The notes below the pieces were generated by a model that worked only from the letters and a program-made list of their open reading frames with translations, was not told the origin of the DNA and made no database searches. The position numbers were made by a program, and so were the translations under genes. Positions 18,062 to 28,734 of a DNA stretch of 64,000 bases are shown here, one piece after another. The stretch comes from Stenotrophomonas sp. NA06056 (GTDB lineage Bacteria > Pseudomonadota > Gammaproteobacteria > Xanthomonadales > Xanthomonadaceae), in assembly GCF_013364355.1 (NCBI RefSeq), contig NZ_CP054931.1, forward strand, positions 682,001 to 746,000, in the 5' to 3' direction. Numbering within the stretch: position 1 is the stretch's first letter; each line of letters starts with the position of its first letter.

Positions 18062-18994
18062 ATGAGCCCGCCGAACATGTTGCCCGCCGCCAATGACGAT
18101 GCCTTGGCCGAACAAGCCCGGAGCTGGATCGCGTGGCTGGCATCCGGCGATATCCGCGATGCGCGCATGCACGAGTTCGAGCGCTGGCTGCAACAGCCGG
18201 GACACCGTCGGGCCTTCGAGCACGAGCGTGCGCTGTGGCGTAACGTGGGCCCGCGCCCGCAGGCCGCGCCCGTCGAGCGACGCAGGCCGCATCGCCTGCG
18301 CTGGGCAATGGCGGCCGCGGCCGCGCTGGTGATGCTGGTTGCATGGCCGGAAGCCTGGCTGCGCCTGCAGGCCGATCACCGCAGCACGCATGTCGTGCAG
18401 AACGTGCAGCTGCCTGATGGCAGCCGCGCGGTGCTGGATGCGGACAGCGCAATCGCCGTGCGCTTCGACGCGGATGCACGCCAGATCGAACTGCTGCGCG
18501 GGCGTGCCTGGTTCGAGGTCAGTCCGGATGCGCATCGGCGCTTCAGCGTGCGTGCGGGCAATGGCGTGGTCGAGGACATCTCGACGGCGTTCACCGTCGC
18601 GCGTGGCGATGACCGGGTGGAAACCCAGGTCGGGCAGGGCAGGGTGCGCGTGGCCAGCCCGGCCGACGGCGGCTGGACGTACCTGCAGGTGGGCCAGCGT
18701 GCGGCCTATGGTGAGCACAGCGGCGTAACGCGTCTGCGGGATGTTTCCGCCGACAGCGTGGGTGCGTGGCGGCAGGGCGAGCTGCTGCTGGAGCAGGCCA
18801 GCGTCGCCGATGCTGTGCACTGGGTGGGACGCTATCGCGCCGGCCCGACCTTCGTGCGTGGTGATCTGTCGCGACTGCCGGCGGTCAGCGCGGCACTGCG
18901 CATCGATCGCCCGGAACAGGCACTGGATGCGCTGGCCGCGACAACAGGGCTGCAGGTCACCCGTCTTCCGTTCGGCGTCGCCATCGTGCAGTAG
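18062..18994 (+). CDS. FecR-family anti-sigma/sigma regulator
   Basis: 310 residues. The N-terminal cytosolic part carries the FecR motif WIAWLASGDIRDARMHEFERWL followed by Trp at ALWRNVGP, a membrane helix at about residues 80-100 (LRWAMAAAAALVMLVAWPEA) and a periplasmic FecR domain (VQLPDGSRAVLDADSAIAVR) that contacts the receptor's STN domain. ATG at 18062 is preferred over a TTG eight codons upstream. The stop codon TAG (18992-18994) is the TAG of the GTAG head of a SMAG palindrome. Confidence 0.88.
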   Translation: MSPPNMLPAANDDALAEQARSWIAWLASGDIRDARMHEFERWLQQPGHRRAFEHERALWRNVGPRPQAAPVERRRPHRLRWAMAAAAALVMLVAWPEAWLRLQADHRSTHVVQNVQLPDGSRAVLDADSAIAVRFDADARQIELLRGRAWFEVSPDAHRRFSVRAGNGVVEDISTAFTVARGDDRVETQVGQGRVRVASPADGGWTYLQVGQRAAYGEHSGVTRLRDVSADSVGAWRQGELLLEQASVADAVHWVGRYRAGPTFVRGDLSRLPAVSAALRIDRPEQALDALAATTGLQVTRLPFGVAIVQ

Positions 18995-19171
18995 ATCCAC
19001 GCCATGCGTGGATGGAAGGTGCAGCCACCCCGCAGCCACGCATGGCGTGGCTCTACTGAACCATCCGACACCCGGCGGGTCCACGCCATGCGTGGATGAT
19101 CATTGCCTCTGTGCCGACCAACGGTCGGCACCCACCGCCACCGCCGGGCGACCAACGGTCGGCACCCATCG
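18991..19171. repeat. Cluster of five short palindromes
   Basis: Within 180 bp: SMAG at 18991-19015 (GTAG head, overlapping the fecR stop), an inverted SMAG at 19032-19056 with altered stem GCCACGC/GCGTGGC, a headless copy at 19079-19100, and two hairpins of the type GTGCCGACC-AA-GGTCGGCAC at 19111-19132 and about 19148-19168. The rest of 18995-19314 holds no gene. Confidence 0.8.
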
Positions 19172-19314
19172 CGACCGCAAATGCCCTTGGGGTTGTCGCG
19201 CGCCCATCCGTCTTACCTCGCGAACGTACCCGCCGCCGCCACGTACGTCGCCGTGTCCGCCTGTGTTGCGGATGACGCCGCGTTCGCGGCACCGATTACC
19301 TGACAGGTTCCCCC

Positions 19315-22233
19315 ATGTTCGACTCCCACCGCCCGGGCCGTATGCTGCGCCCGTCCCGCCTGTGCATCGCATTGCTGGCTGCCGGCCTCGCCAGCGCCGC
19401 ACCCTCCGTACTGGCGCAGAGTGTCAGCGGCGACCACACCGCCATTCAGCGCTTCGACATCGCGGCGCAGCCACTGGACGAAGCGCTGCGCAGCTACATG
19501 CGTCAGTCCGGCGTGCAGGTGGTGTATCCCGCATCGCTGGCGCATGGTGCAACCTCGCGTGCGGTCCGCGGCAACCTGTCGGCCGACGAGGCGCTGCAGC
19601 AGCTGCTGCAGGGCAGTGGCCTGGCAATGCGTCGGGTCAGCGCCGATGCGGTGACCCTGGAAGCAGCAACGCCGGTGCAGGCCGGCAGCGGCGTGATTGT
19701 CACCGACACACTGAGCGTGGCCGGCGACCGCGTTGACAGCAGCGCGGCCAGCGACGAAGCGCGCCTGCTCGACACCTATCGCAGCATCGGCTCCACCAGC
19801 ACGCTCAATCGCACGCACCTGGAGCGCTTCCGCGGTACCTCCAACGGTGACATCGTCAAGGGCGTGGCCGGCGTTACCGCTGGCGATCCGCGCGTGGGCA
19901 ACGGTTTCGACGTCAATATCCGCGGCATCCAGGGCCAGAGCAGGGTGCCGGTCATCATCGACGGTGGCCAGTCCAGCATGGACACCTACCGTGGCTATGC
20001 CGGCCAGTCGCAGCGCACCTATCTCGACCCGGACCTGATCTCCAGCCTGACCATCACCAAGGGCCCGAGCCTGCAGGCCAATGCGTCCGGTGGCATCGGT
20101 GGCGTGGTCGAAATGGAAACGCTGAATGTCGGTGACGTGCTGCGCGAGGGCCGCGACGTCGGTGTGCGCGTGCGCGGCGGACTGGCCAACGGCAGCGCCA
20201 ACAACCTTCCCAGTTACGACGCCGCGCCGCGTAGTGATCGCAGCGCCACCGGCAGCCAGTTCTTCAACGTCGCCGCCGCCGGTCACTGGGATCGTTTCGA
20301 TCTGGTGGCCGCCTACGCATACCGCGACAATGGCAACTACTTCTCCGGCAGCAAGGGCTACGACGACTTCCCGCAGACCCGTCGCACCCTGGCGCCGTTG
20401 AACCCGCCGCGTACCGAAGTGTTCAACACCTCCTCGCGCTCGAAGTCGACCCTGCTCAAGGGCACCTGGCGCATCGACGACGCGCAGACGCTGGAAGCCG
20501 GCTATCGCCGCTATGAAGGCACCGCCGGCGAGATCATGGCCTCGCAGATCATCCGCGTCGACCGCGACCGCGTGCCGCAATGGGACCCGGGCCACGTCGA
20601 CATGGACAGCTACAGCCTGCGCTACCGCTTCAACCCGGACAGCGAGCTGATCGACCTGCGCGTCAACGCGTGGTACACCGACGCCGACAGCGTGATGTAC
20701 AACAGCCTGACCGGCATCACCCCGTGGTACTTCGATCGCCGCACCGAGTGGTACGACGCGCCCAGCTTCAGCGGCAATCCCGGCTACAAGGATGCCTACC
20801 GCAACCCGCTGCGGCAGAAGCGTTTCGGCCTGGATGCCAGCAACACTTCGGTGTTCGACAGCAGTGCCGGCCGCTTCACTCTCGATTACGGTCTGTCCTA
20901 CAGCGATGAGGACATCGCTCCGGGCAGCTCTGGCCCGATCATGCACGACGACCTGGTCAACAACCGCTTCCTGCGCAATGCCGAGCGCAAGGAATACAGC
21001 GCGGTAGCGTCGCTGAAGTGGGCGCCGGACGAACACTGGGAAATGCTGCTGGGCGGGCGGTGGAACCGCGTGGACGTGCATGACCGCAACCGCCTGGCCA
21101 CGCCGGACGGATACGAAGTCCAAGGCCAGTACCGTTACACCGAACTGCTCAACGGCAATCCCAAGCTGCCGTCGTGGCGGGCCAAGCGCATTGCCCTGTT
21201 GAACTGGTATCCGGACGCGAACGGAAATTTCACCCAGGAATCGCTGCTGGCTTCGCCGTACAAGAAGGGTACCGTCGGCGACATCGGTGGTTGGAACTTC
21301 TATGACGCCGATGCTGCAGAGGACCTGAAAGTGCCGGTGAGCTGGAGCTGGTCGCAGCCGATCCGCCGTCGTGACAGCGCGTTCTCGCCGACGGCCAGCG
21401 TGGCCTTCCGTTTCAGCGAAGACAGCATGGTCTACCTGAAGTACGCCGAAGGCACCAAGCTGCCGAGCCTGTTCGAGACCACGCTGGGCCTGTTCACTGC
21501 GGCCAAGCCGGTGGACGAACTCAAGCCCGAGCGTGCGCACAGCTGGGAACTGGGCGCCAGCACGATTCAGCACGACCTGTTCACCGCCGGTGACCGCCTG
21601 GCGCTGAAGCTGGCGTACTTCGATACCCGCATCGATGACCTGATCACCCGCGACTACCGCACGTTGTCGGCCGGCCTGATCCGCAACGTCGACCGCTTCA
21701 AGGTGTCGGGCATGGAGTTCCAGTCCAGCTATGACAGCGGCAAGGTGTTTGCCGATCTGTCGGCGCACTATTACTTCAAGGCCAAGACCTGCGCACCGGA
21801 CATCGCTGCCGAGCGCCGCGCGTACGGCGTGCAGCGCAGGAACGCAGAGCTGGCCGGCACGCCGGACTGCGTGGATGGCGGCTTCGAAGGCTCCTACAGC
21901 AACACCCAGAACCCGCCGCGCTACATGGTCAACCTGACAGTGGGCTCACGCCTGTTCGACGAGCGGCTGACCTTCGGCACCCGCGTGGTCCACAACGCGG
22001 GCCCGATCAGCAAGCTGGACAAGGAATGGAACGTCGGTCTGTCGGCGATCCAGCAGCTGTACCGGCCGACCACGCTGGTGGATCTGTTCGCCAGCTGGAG
22101 CTTCAACGACCAGTTGTCGGTGGAAGCGAACGTGGACAACGTGACCGACCGCTACTACCTGGATCCACTGGCGTTGGGCGTGATGCCGGCCCCGGGCCGC
22201 ACCGCGCGGCTGGCGCTGACCTGGAAGTACTGA
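19315..22233 (+). CDS. TonB-dependent receptor with STN domain, probable heme/hemoprotein receptor
   Basis: 972-residue outer-membrane receptor. After a signal peptide (ends APSVLAQ) comes an STN signalling domain (RFDIAAQPLDEALRSYMRQS, about 45-115), then a TonB box-like stretch (TDTLSVAGDR), a plug (GNGFDVNIRGIQGQSRVPVI, about 205) and the barrel. The plug resembles hemin receptors of the HasR/HmuR type. The usual FRAP and NPNL heme motifs are not obvious: the corresponding region reads KLPSLFETT and VDELKPERAHSWE. The STN domain and the adjacent FecI/FecR genes imply that it signals its own expression. Heme as the ligand is supported by the heme oxygenase and ExbBD-TonB genes directly downstream. 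Confidence 0.87.
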   Translation: MFDSHRPGRMLRPSRLCIALLAAGLASAAPSVLAQSVSGDHTAIQRFDIAAQPLDEALRSYMRQSGVQVVYPASLAHGATSRAVRGNLSADEALQQLLQGSGLAMRRVSADAVTLEAATPVQAGSGVIVTDTLSVAGDRVDSSAASDEARLLDTYRSIGSTSTLNRTHLERFRGTSNGDIVKGVAGVTAGDPRVGNGFDVNIRGIQGQSRVPVIIDGGQSSMDTYRGYAGQSQRTYLDPDLISSLTITKGPSLQANASGGIGGVVEMETLNVGDVLREGRDVGVRVRGGLANGSANNLPSYDAAPRSDRSATGSQFFNVAAAGHWDRFDLVAAYAYRDNGNYFSGSKGYDDFPQTRRTLAPLNPPRTEVFNTSSRSKSTLLKGTWRIDDAQTLEAGYRRYEGTAGEIMASQIIRVDRDRVPQWDPGHVDMDSYSLRYRFNPDSELIDLRVNAWYTDADSVMYNSLTGITPWYFDRRTEWYDAPSFSGNPGYKDAYRNPLRQKRFGLDASNTSVFDSSAGRFTLDYGLSYSDEDIAPGSSGPIMHDDLVNNRFLRNAERKEYSAVASLKWAPDEHWEMLLGGRWNRVDVHDRNRLATPDGYEVQGQYRYTELLNGNPKLPSWRAKRIALLNWYPDANGNFTQESLLASPYKKGTVGDIGGWNFYDADAAEDLKVPVSWSWSQPIRRRDSAFSPTASVAFRFSEDSMVYLKYAEGTKLPSLFETTLGLFTAAKPVDELKPERAHSWELGASTIQHDLFTAGDRLALKLAYFDTRIDDLITRDYRTLSAGLIRNVDRFKVSGMEFQSSYDSGKVFADLSAHYYFKAKTCAPDIAAERRAYGVQRRNAELAGTPDCVDGGFEGSYSNTQNPPRYMVNLTVGSRLFDERLTFGTRVVHNAGPISKLDKEWNVGLSAIQQLYRPTTLVDLFASWSFNDQLSVEANVDNVTDRYYLDPLALGVMPAPGRTARLALTWKY

Positions 22234-22238
22234 TCAAC

Positions 22239-22345
22239 CCTCCACGCATGGTGTGGATCTATTGACGATCTGCAAGGGTGGGTGCGGACCTTGGTCCGCA
22301 CCGCATTCGCCATGCAATCGGTAGCGCCGGGCCATGCCCGGCGCC
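22239..22345. repeat. Three short palindromes after the heme receptor
   Basis: A degenerate inverted SMAG at 22239-22263, GTGCGGACC-TT-GGTCCGCAC at 22282-22301 and a GTAG-headed GCGCCGGGC-CAT-GCCCGGCGC type at 22321-22345, which ends 4 nt before the stop of the DUF2789 gene. Confidence 0.75.
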
Positions 22346-22348
22346 TGC

Positions 22349-22606
22349 TTACAACCCGGTTGCTGCCTTTACCGCTTCTTCATGCAGCGACTCGTTCAGC
22401 TCATCGACCACCGTGCTCCACGCCGCATCGGCCTGCAGTGACTCGGACAGGAACTGGCGCTGGGCATCGCTCCAGTAAGGTGCCTCGGCCACTTCCACAT
22501 CGGCGGCCAGTTGGTGTTCGCGGATGAAGCGGGCGATGCCCTCGGCGCTGGCGTCCAGGCCCAGCTGCAGGAACAGGTTGGTCATGCGCGGCTCGGTGGT
22601 GATCAT
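22349..22606 (-). CDS. DUF2789-family small protein
   Basis: 85 residues. The core TNLFLQLGLDASAEGIARFI, then APYWSDAQRQFLSESLQADA and WSTVVDELNESL, matches the small acidic DUF2789 family of unknown role. ATG at 22604-22606 follows GGAACCGACG; a longer open frame upstream is not gene-like. It is the only minus-strand gene inside the heme-uptake cluster, placed between receptor and heme oxygenase, and its start region is back to back with the heme-oxygenase promoter. Confidence 0.75.
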   Translation of the reverse strand: MITTEPRMTNLFLQLGLDASAEGIARFIREHQLAADVEVAEAPYWSDAQRQFLSESLQADAAWSTVVDELNESLHEEAVKAATGL

Positions 22607-22715
22607 CGTCGGTTCCGGGTGGAAGAAGGGGGAAGGCCCATTATCGGCACACACGGGCTTGGGGATAGCCCCACGGCAGACGTCTACAGCACGACGACCC
22701 TCCTGGCATTCCCCC

Positions 22716-23303
22716 ATGAACGCACACATCGCTCCCGAAGACAGCCGCAGCCTGCGGCTCAAGGCCGCCACCCGCGACAGTCACGGCGCGCTGGACAAGC
22801 GCATCATGGCCGGCGACATCTTCGCCGACCGCAGCAACTTCGCCCGTTTCCTGCGCGTGCAGTACCGCTTCCATCGCAGCATCGACGCGTTGTATGCCAA
22901 CCCTGCGCTGGACACACTGCTGCCCGATCTCGGTGAACGCCGCCGCCTGACTCAGGTCGCGCGCGACCTGCAGGACCTGGAACAGACCCTGCCGGACGCC
23001 TACATCCCCGCGCTGCAGGCGGACCTGGCGCTACCCGCAGCACTGGGCTGGCTGTACGTGGCCGAAGGCTCCAACCTGGGCGGCACCGTGCTGTACAAGA
23101 TGGCGGCCAAGCTCGGCCTGGACCGCGATTTCGGCGCCCGTCACCTGGCGGCGCATCCCGATGGTGCCGCGCGCCACTGGCGCGAGTTCACCGCTGCGCT
23201 GGATGCGGTACCGCTGAGTGCCGAGCAGGAGCAGCAGGTGATCGATGCGGCCGATGCCGCGTTCCGCAGCGTGCACGGCCACGTCGAAGTGGAATTCGCC
23301 TGA
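22716..23303 (+). CDS. hemO: Biliverdin-producing heme oxygenase
   Basis: Opens imported heme to biliverdin, CO and Fe2+ in the cytoplasm. The 195-residue product has the proximal His in ATRDSHGALDKRI (His23) and the distal-helix Gly-rich motif GWLYVAEGSNLGGTVLYK (about 108-125), as in bacterial HemO/BphO enzymes. ATG at 22716 gives the usual length. It is followed by a YbaN-like gene and exbB-exbD-tonB, so iron is released from heme brought in by the receptor at 19315. No heme ABC permease or periplasmic heme-binding protein is present in this cluster. Confidence 0.93.
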   Translation: MNAHIAPEDSRSLRLKAATRDSHGALDKRIMAGDIFADRSNFARFLRVQYRFHRSIDALYANPALDTLLPDLGERRRLTQVARDLQDLEQTLPDAYIPALQADLALPAALGWLYVAEGSNLGGTVLYKMAAKLGLDRDFGARHLAAHPDGAARHWREFTAALDAVPLSAEQEQQVIDAADAAFRSVHGHVEVEFA

Positions 23304-23337
23304 TGAAGAACGCCTACCGCGCGCAGGCGCAGGGCTG

Positions 23338-23805
23338 ATGCGCTGGCTCTGGTTCGCGCTGGGATGGGTGATGGTCGGTCTCGGGGTGATCGGTGCGCTG
23401 CTGCCGGTAATGCCGACCACCATCTTCCTGATCCTGGCGGTGGGCTGCTTCGCGCGCAGCTCGCCGAAGTTCGAGCAGCGCCTGCTGGCGCATCCGCGCT
23501 ATGGCCCGTCGTTGCGGTTGTGGCGCGAGCAGGGCGCGGTGTCGCGCAAGGGCAAGGCATTCGCCAGCGCCGGCATGGCGGTGGGATTCGCGATGTTCTG
23601 CTGGGGCGCCCATCCCTCATGGCGCCTGCTGCTGGGCGTGGGCCTGTTCTTCGCGGTCAGCGCCGGCTATGTGCTCAGTCGACCAGCACCACGCCTTGAA
23701 CCCACGCCGCTGGTGGACGTGGACGACGCCCATGATCCGCGCACGGCCCGCCGCCGTGCTGCATCCCCTGATTCTGATGGAACCCGAGACGATGCTGCCT
23801 GCTGA
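23338..23805 (+). CDS. YbaN-like (DUF454) inner-membrane protein
   Basis: 155 residues. The N-terminal 110 match the DUF454/YbaN family: a first helix WLWFALGWVMVGLGVIGALL, the motif LPVMPTTIFLILAVGCFARS, then HPRYGPSLRLWREQGAVSRK and two more helices. The acidic C-tail (LVDVDDAHDPRTARRR) is extra. The role is unknown; genes of this family often sit beside heme oxygenases. It overlaps the start of exbB by 29 nt, so it is co-transcribed with it. Confidence 0.8.
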   Translation: MRWLWFALGWVMVGLGVIGALLPVMPTTIFLILAVGCFARSSPKFEQRLLAHPRYGPSLRLWREQGAVSRKGKAFASAGMAVGFAMFCWGAHPSWRLLLGVGLFFAVSAGYVLSRPAPRLEPTPLVDVDDAHDPRTARRRAASPDSDGTRDDAAC

Positions 23806-24520
23806 CCTGGCCCCTGTGGCTACCCCCGCCCTGACCCCGTGGGGCATGTACCTGGCCGCCGACGTGGTGGTGAAAGGGGTGATGATCGCGCTGGCCCTGG
23901 CGTCGCTGGCTACCTGGACCGTGCTGCTGGCCAAGGGCTGGGAACTGGCTCGGCAGGCGCGGCAGCTGCGAGCGGCGCGCGCGCTGTTGCTGCAGGCGGC
24001 AAGCCTGCCCAACGAACACGCGGATGCCAGCGTGCAGCAGGGCGCCGCGCTGGCGATGCTGGACGCCGCGCGCACCGAACTGCGCCTGTCGCAGGAGCTG
24101 GGTGGCCGCGACGGCATCAAGGAGCGCATCGCCTCGCGGCTGGATCGCATCGAACTGGAAACCGCGCGCGTGCAGCGGCGCGGCATCGGCGTGCTCGCCA
24201 GCATCGGCGCGGTGGCGCCGTTCGTCGGCCTGTTCGGCACGGTGTGGGGCATCATGAACAGTTTCATTGGCATTGCCCACAGCAACACCACCAATCTGGC
24301 AGTGGTTGCACCGGGTATCGCCGAGGCCCTGCTGGCAACCGCGTTGGGCCTGGTTGCGGCAATTCCTGCCGTGCTGGTCTACAACCACTTCAGCCGCGTG
24401 CTGGCCGGTCTGCGTGGTCTGCTCGGCGATCTGTCGGCAGCCGTGCAGCAGCTGGTCTCGCGCGATCTTGATCGTGCCGTGCCGCGTACCGCAGCGGCGC
24501 CGCTGCGTGCGGTGCATTGA
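23777..24520 (+). CDS. exbB: ExbB-type TonB-system proton channel subunit
   Basis: 247-residue MotA/TolQ/ExbB protein with three membrane helices. The last two contain GIGVLASIGAVAPFVGLFGT and VAPGIAEALLATALGLVAAI, the signature region forming the proton path with ExbD. The start may be ATG 23777 or ATG 23792; the second has GAGAC just before it. It overlaps the YbaN-like gene and is followed by exbD after 10 nt. It energises TonB for the heme receptor. Confidence 0.93.
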   Translation: MEPETMLPADLAPVATPALTPWGMYLAADVVVKGVMIALALASLATWTVLLAKGWELARQARQLRAARALLLQAASLPNEHADASVQQGAALAMLDAARTELRLSQELGGRDGIKERIASRLDRIELETARVQRRGIGVLASIGAVAPFVGLFGTVWGIMNSFIGIAHSNTTNLAVVAPGIAEALLATALGLVAAIPAVLVYNHFSRVLAGLRGLLGDLSAAVQQLVSRDLDRAVPRTAAAPLRAVH

Positions 24521-24530
24521 GGGACGACTG

Positions 24531-24956
24531 ATGGCGATCAGGACCGCGTCCGACCGTGACGATGCCCCCGAAGAAGCGCACGAGATCAATGTCACGCCCT
24601 TCATCGACGTGATGCTGGTGCTGTTGATCATCTTCATGGTGGCCGCACCGCTGGCCACCGTGTCGGTGCCGGTGCAGCTGCCAGCCAGCAGCGCCAGTGC
24701 TACGCCGCCGGAATCGGCGCCGGTGTACGTGACCGTGCAGGCCGATCTGTCGCTGCGCGTCGGTGAGCAGGCGGTGGCACGTGATGGGTTGGCGGCTGCA
24801 TTGCAGGCGGCCACCCACGGTGACACCACGCAACGCCTGTTCCTGCGCGCCGATACGCGTGTGCCTTACGGCGAACTGATGGCGACATTGGATGCGTTGC
24901 GTGCGGCGGGCTACCTGAAGGTGGCGCTGGTTGGCCTGGAGCAGGGCGCGCGATGA
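24531..24956 (+). CDS. exbD: ExbD-type TonB-system subunit
   Basis: 141 residues with the pattern EINVTPFIDVMLVLLIIFMV, where the Asp in the single membrane helix takes part in proton transfer, and a periplasmic C-domain ending with LRAAGYLKVALVGLEQ. Its stop overlaps the tonB start (ATGA at 24953-24956), indicating translational coupling. Confidence 0.94.
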   Translation: MAIRTASDRDDAPEEAHEINVTPFIDVMLVLLIIFMVAAPLATVSVPVQLPASSASATPPESAPVYVTVQADLSLRVGEQAVARDGLAAALQAATHGDTTQRLFLRADTRVPYGELMATLDALRAAGYLKVALVGLEQGAR

Positions 24957-25669
24957 GCGGACTGCGGCGCTGGGCGACCAGCCTGGCGATCGTGCTGCTG
25001 GTGCATGCGCTGCTGATCGGTGCAGGCTGCTGGTGGGCAGCGCGTGCGCCGTCGCTGGCGGTGGCACCGCCTGCGGCGCTGATGCTCGAACTGGCGCCGA
25101 TGGCACAGGCGCCGTCGGTGCCGCCACGCGAGGTCGCCACCGGGCCGCTGCAGCAGCAACAGCAGCGGCAGGCGCCGAAACCGGCCCTGCGTGAGCAACC
25201 CAAGGCGCCATTGCAGCCGCAGGGTGACCTGCCACCGCCGCGTGCGCCGGAGCCGACACCCTCGCCGGACAGCGCCGACGCCAACGTCGCGCAGACCAGC
25301 GCGCCACCACAGGTGGCCGCCGATGCGGCCACGCGCTACACCGCACCGCAGACCGCTTCCGGTGAGCGCAGTCGTGCCGAGGCGACCTGGGAAGGGCGCC
25401 TGCTGGGGCACCTGCAGAAGCACCGGCGCTACCCGCGCCAGGCCGAGCGGCTGCGCCAGCAGGGGGTGGTCTACGTGCGCTTCGCGGTGGCCCGCGATGG
25501 CGTGGTCTCCGCCATGAAGCTGGGCCGCAGCAGTGGCTTCGCACTGCTCGACCAGGAGACGTTGGACACCGTGCAGCGCGCCAGCCCTGTACCGGCGCCG
25601 CCGGCCGAAGTGGCCGGCGACCCGGTGGAAGTGATGGTGCCGGTGTCGTTCTTCCTGCGCGGGCGGTGA
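24953..25669 (+). CDS. tonB: TonB energy-transducing protein
   Basis: 238 residues: an N-terminal membrane anchor (WATSLAIVLLVHALLIGAGC, with the conserved Ser/His face), a Pro/Gln/Ala-rich periplasmic linker (about 60-150) and a C-terminal TonB domain (YPRQAERLRQQGVVYVRFAV, SSGFALLDQETLDTVQRA). It couples ExbB/ExbD to TonB-dependent receptors, most directly the heme receptor upstream. It is the last gene of exbB-exbD-tonB. Confidence 0.94.
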   Translation: MSGLRRWATSLAIVLLVHALLIGAGCWWAARAPSLAVAPPAALMLELAPMAQAPSVPPREVATGPLQQQQQRQAPKPALREQPKAPLQPQGDLPPPRAPEPTPSPDSADANVAQTSAPPQVAADAATRYTAPQTASGERSRAEATWEGRLLGHLQKHRRYPRQAERLRQQGVVYVRFAVARDGVVSAMKLGRSSGFALLDQETLDTVQRASPVPAPPAEVAGDPVEVMVPVSFFLRGR

Positions 25670-25684
25670 GGGCACCGGCGGCTG

Positions 25685-25759
25685 TCATCCACGCATGGCG
25701 TGGATCTACCCGAGCGCCGCCAATCGACATCGGAGCCGTCATCCACGCATGGCGTGGAT

Positions 25760-25763
<4 letters not shown>
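25685..25763. repeat. Two SMAG palindromes; the second overlaps the hppA stop
   Basis: Minus-oriented copies at 25685-25709 and 25738-25763 (GTAG read on the minus strand) in the convergent gap of tonB and hppA. The CTAC at 25760-25763 gives the hppA stop codon. Confidence 0.88.
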
Positions 25764-27787
<2,024 letters not shown>

Positions 27788-28093
27788 TAGACCCCTCCGC
27801 TAAATGGATGGACAAGCATCCAGTGGCGATGAACTGCACCACGAGGGGGACGACGGGCTGCAGCCTGGAACCAACCCGTACCGACCTTGGTGGTCGTCCG
27901 ACGTATGGCGGTGTTCAGCATTCCCTGGTGCCCGCAGTATGCGTGTACCCGCGCCTGGATGGTAGCGCCGGGCCGCGCCCGGCGAGCGCAGCGGTTGCTG
28001 CACCGACGTCATATCCGTCGTCCCTGTCACCACCTTTGCACCCCGTTAAGCCAGCCTCTGCAAGCCTGCGCGCAGTCCTGTCGGAGAATCCTC
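27788..28093. other. Divergent intergenic region with one SMAG palindrome
   Basis: Promoter region for hppA (left) and the secreted protein at 28094 (right). A GTAG-headed palindrome GCGCCGGGC/GCCCGGCG lies at 27962-27984. No clear promoter boxes or operator are visible. Confidence 0.6.
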
Positions 28094-28597
28094 ATGCGCC
28101 TGTCCTTGTTGATGCTTGCTGTCCTGGCCCCGGCCACGTCTGCCCTCGCAGCGGAAGCACCCGAACTGCAGCGCGCTGTCGGTGCACCGCAGGCGGTCGG
28201 CGCGGTGCATACGCTGCGGCAGATTCCAGAAGCCTGTGCCCGCCTTGAAGGCGCTTTCACTGGTCAGGCCGCGGAGCCCTATCGTTTCTCGGCGGTGCGC
28301 ACCAGCGAGCAGTGCCAGCCGCGTGCACGCTTCGTCGACTACGCCAAGGCACAACCGAGCGCCGACAAGGGCTGGAAACTCAATGATGTGATCCGTGTTC
28401 CGAATGCGGCCTGCCCGGCGCAGCAGGCGGTGGTGCGCGTGTGGCGTCTGCCGGTGAACAACGCCCAGGCGCTGGATGGGCAGGGACAGTCGCGCATCTA
28501 CCTGGAAGAAGCCAAGAAGCAGGCCGCCGCCGGCAAGATTCCGCAGGTGACCATGTTCGCCGCGCAGCTGCAGATGGAAGGCAAGGCCTGCAATTGA
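28094..28597 (+). CDS. Secreted protein of unknown function
   Basis: 167 residues with a signal peptide (MRLSLLMLAVLAPATSALA) and four Cys in the mature part, including the pair CARLEGAF and SEQCQPRARF. ATG at 28094 follows CGGAGAATCCTC. No family is recognised beyond being periplasmic. It stands alone and ends before a bidirectional terminator. Confidence 0.75.
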   Translation: MRLSLLMLAVLAPATSALAAEAPELQRAVGAPQAVGAVHTLRQIPEACARLEGAFTGQAAEPYRFSAVRTSEQCQPRARFVDYAKAQPSADKGWKLNDVIRVPNAACPAQQAVVRVWRLPVNNAQALDGQGQSRIYLEEAKKQAAAGKIPQVTMFAAQLQMEGKACN

Positions 28598-28603
28598 GGC
28601 CGA

Positions 28604-28665
28604 GCATCCACGCCTCGCGTGGATCTACTGGAAGGGAGACCCGGGTAGTGCCGGCCGCTGGCCGG
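28604..28665. repeat. Two SMAG palindromes of different subfamilies
   Basis: 28604-28628: inverted ATCCACGC type. 28645-28665: GTAG head with stem GCCGGCC/GGCCGG around GCT, the classic short SMAG form. Confidence 0.85.
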
Positions 28666-28685
28666 AAACCCCGTGATCAAAATGA

Positions 28686-28717
28686 AAAGGCCCGGGCGCT
28701 CGCGCGCCCGGGCCTTT
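28686..28717. terminator. Bidirectional terminator
   Basis: AAAGGCCCGGGCGC and GCGCCCGGGCCTTT pair around TCGC between convergent genes ending at 28597 and 28735; T-rich on both exits. Confidence 0.88.
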
Positions 28718-28734
28718 CCTCATGCCGGCAGCGG

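Noticed and set aside
18991..19314. Mobile element or transposase remnant
   Set aside because: Only short palindromes are present; no transposase fragment, target duplication or terminal inverted repeats of an IS are seen here or elsewhere in the window.
23306..23340. An 11-codon frame between hemO and the YbaN-like gene
   Set aside because: Too short to support and overlaps the probable ribosome binding region of the next gene.
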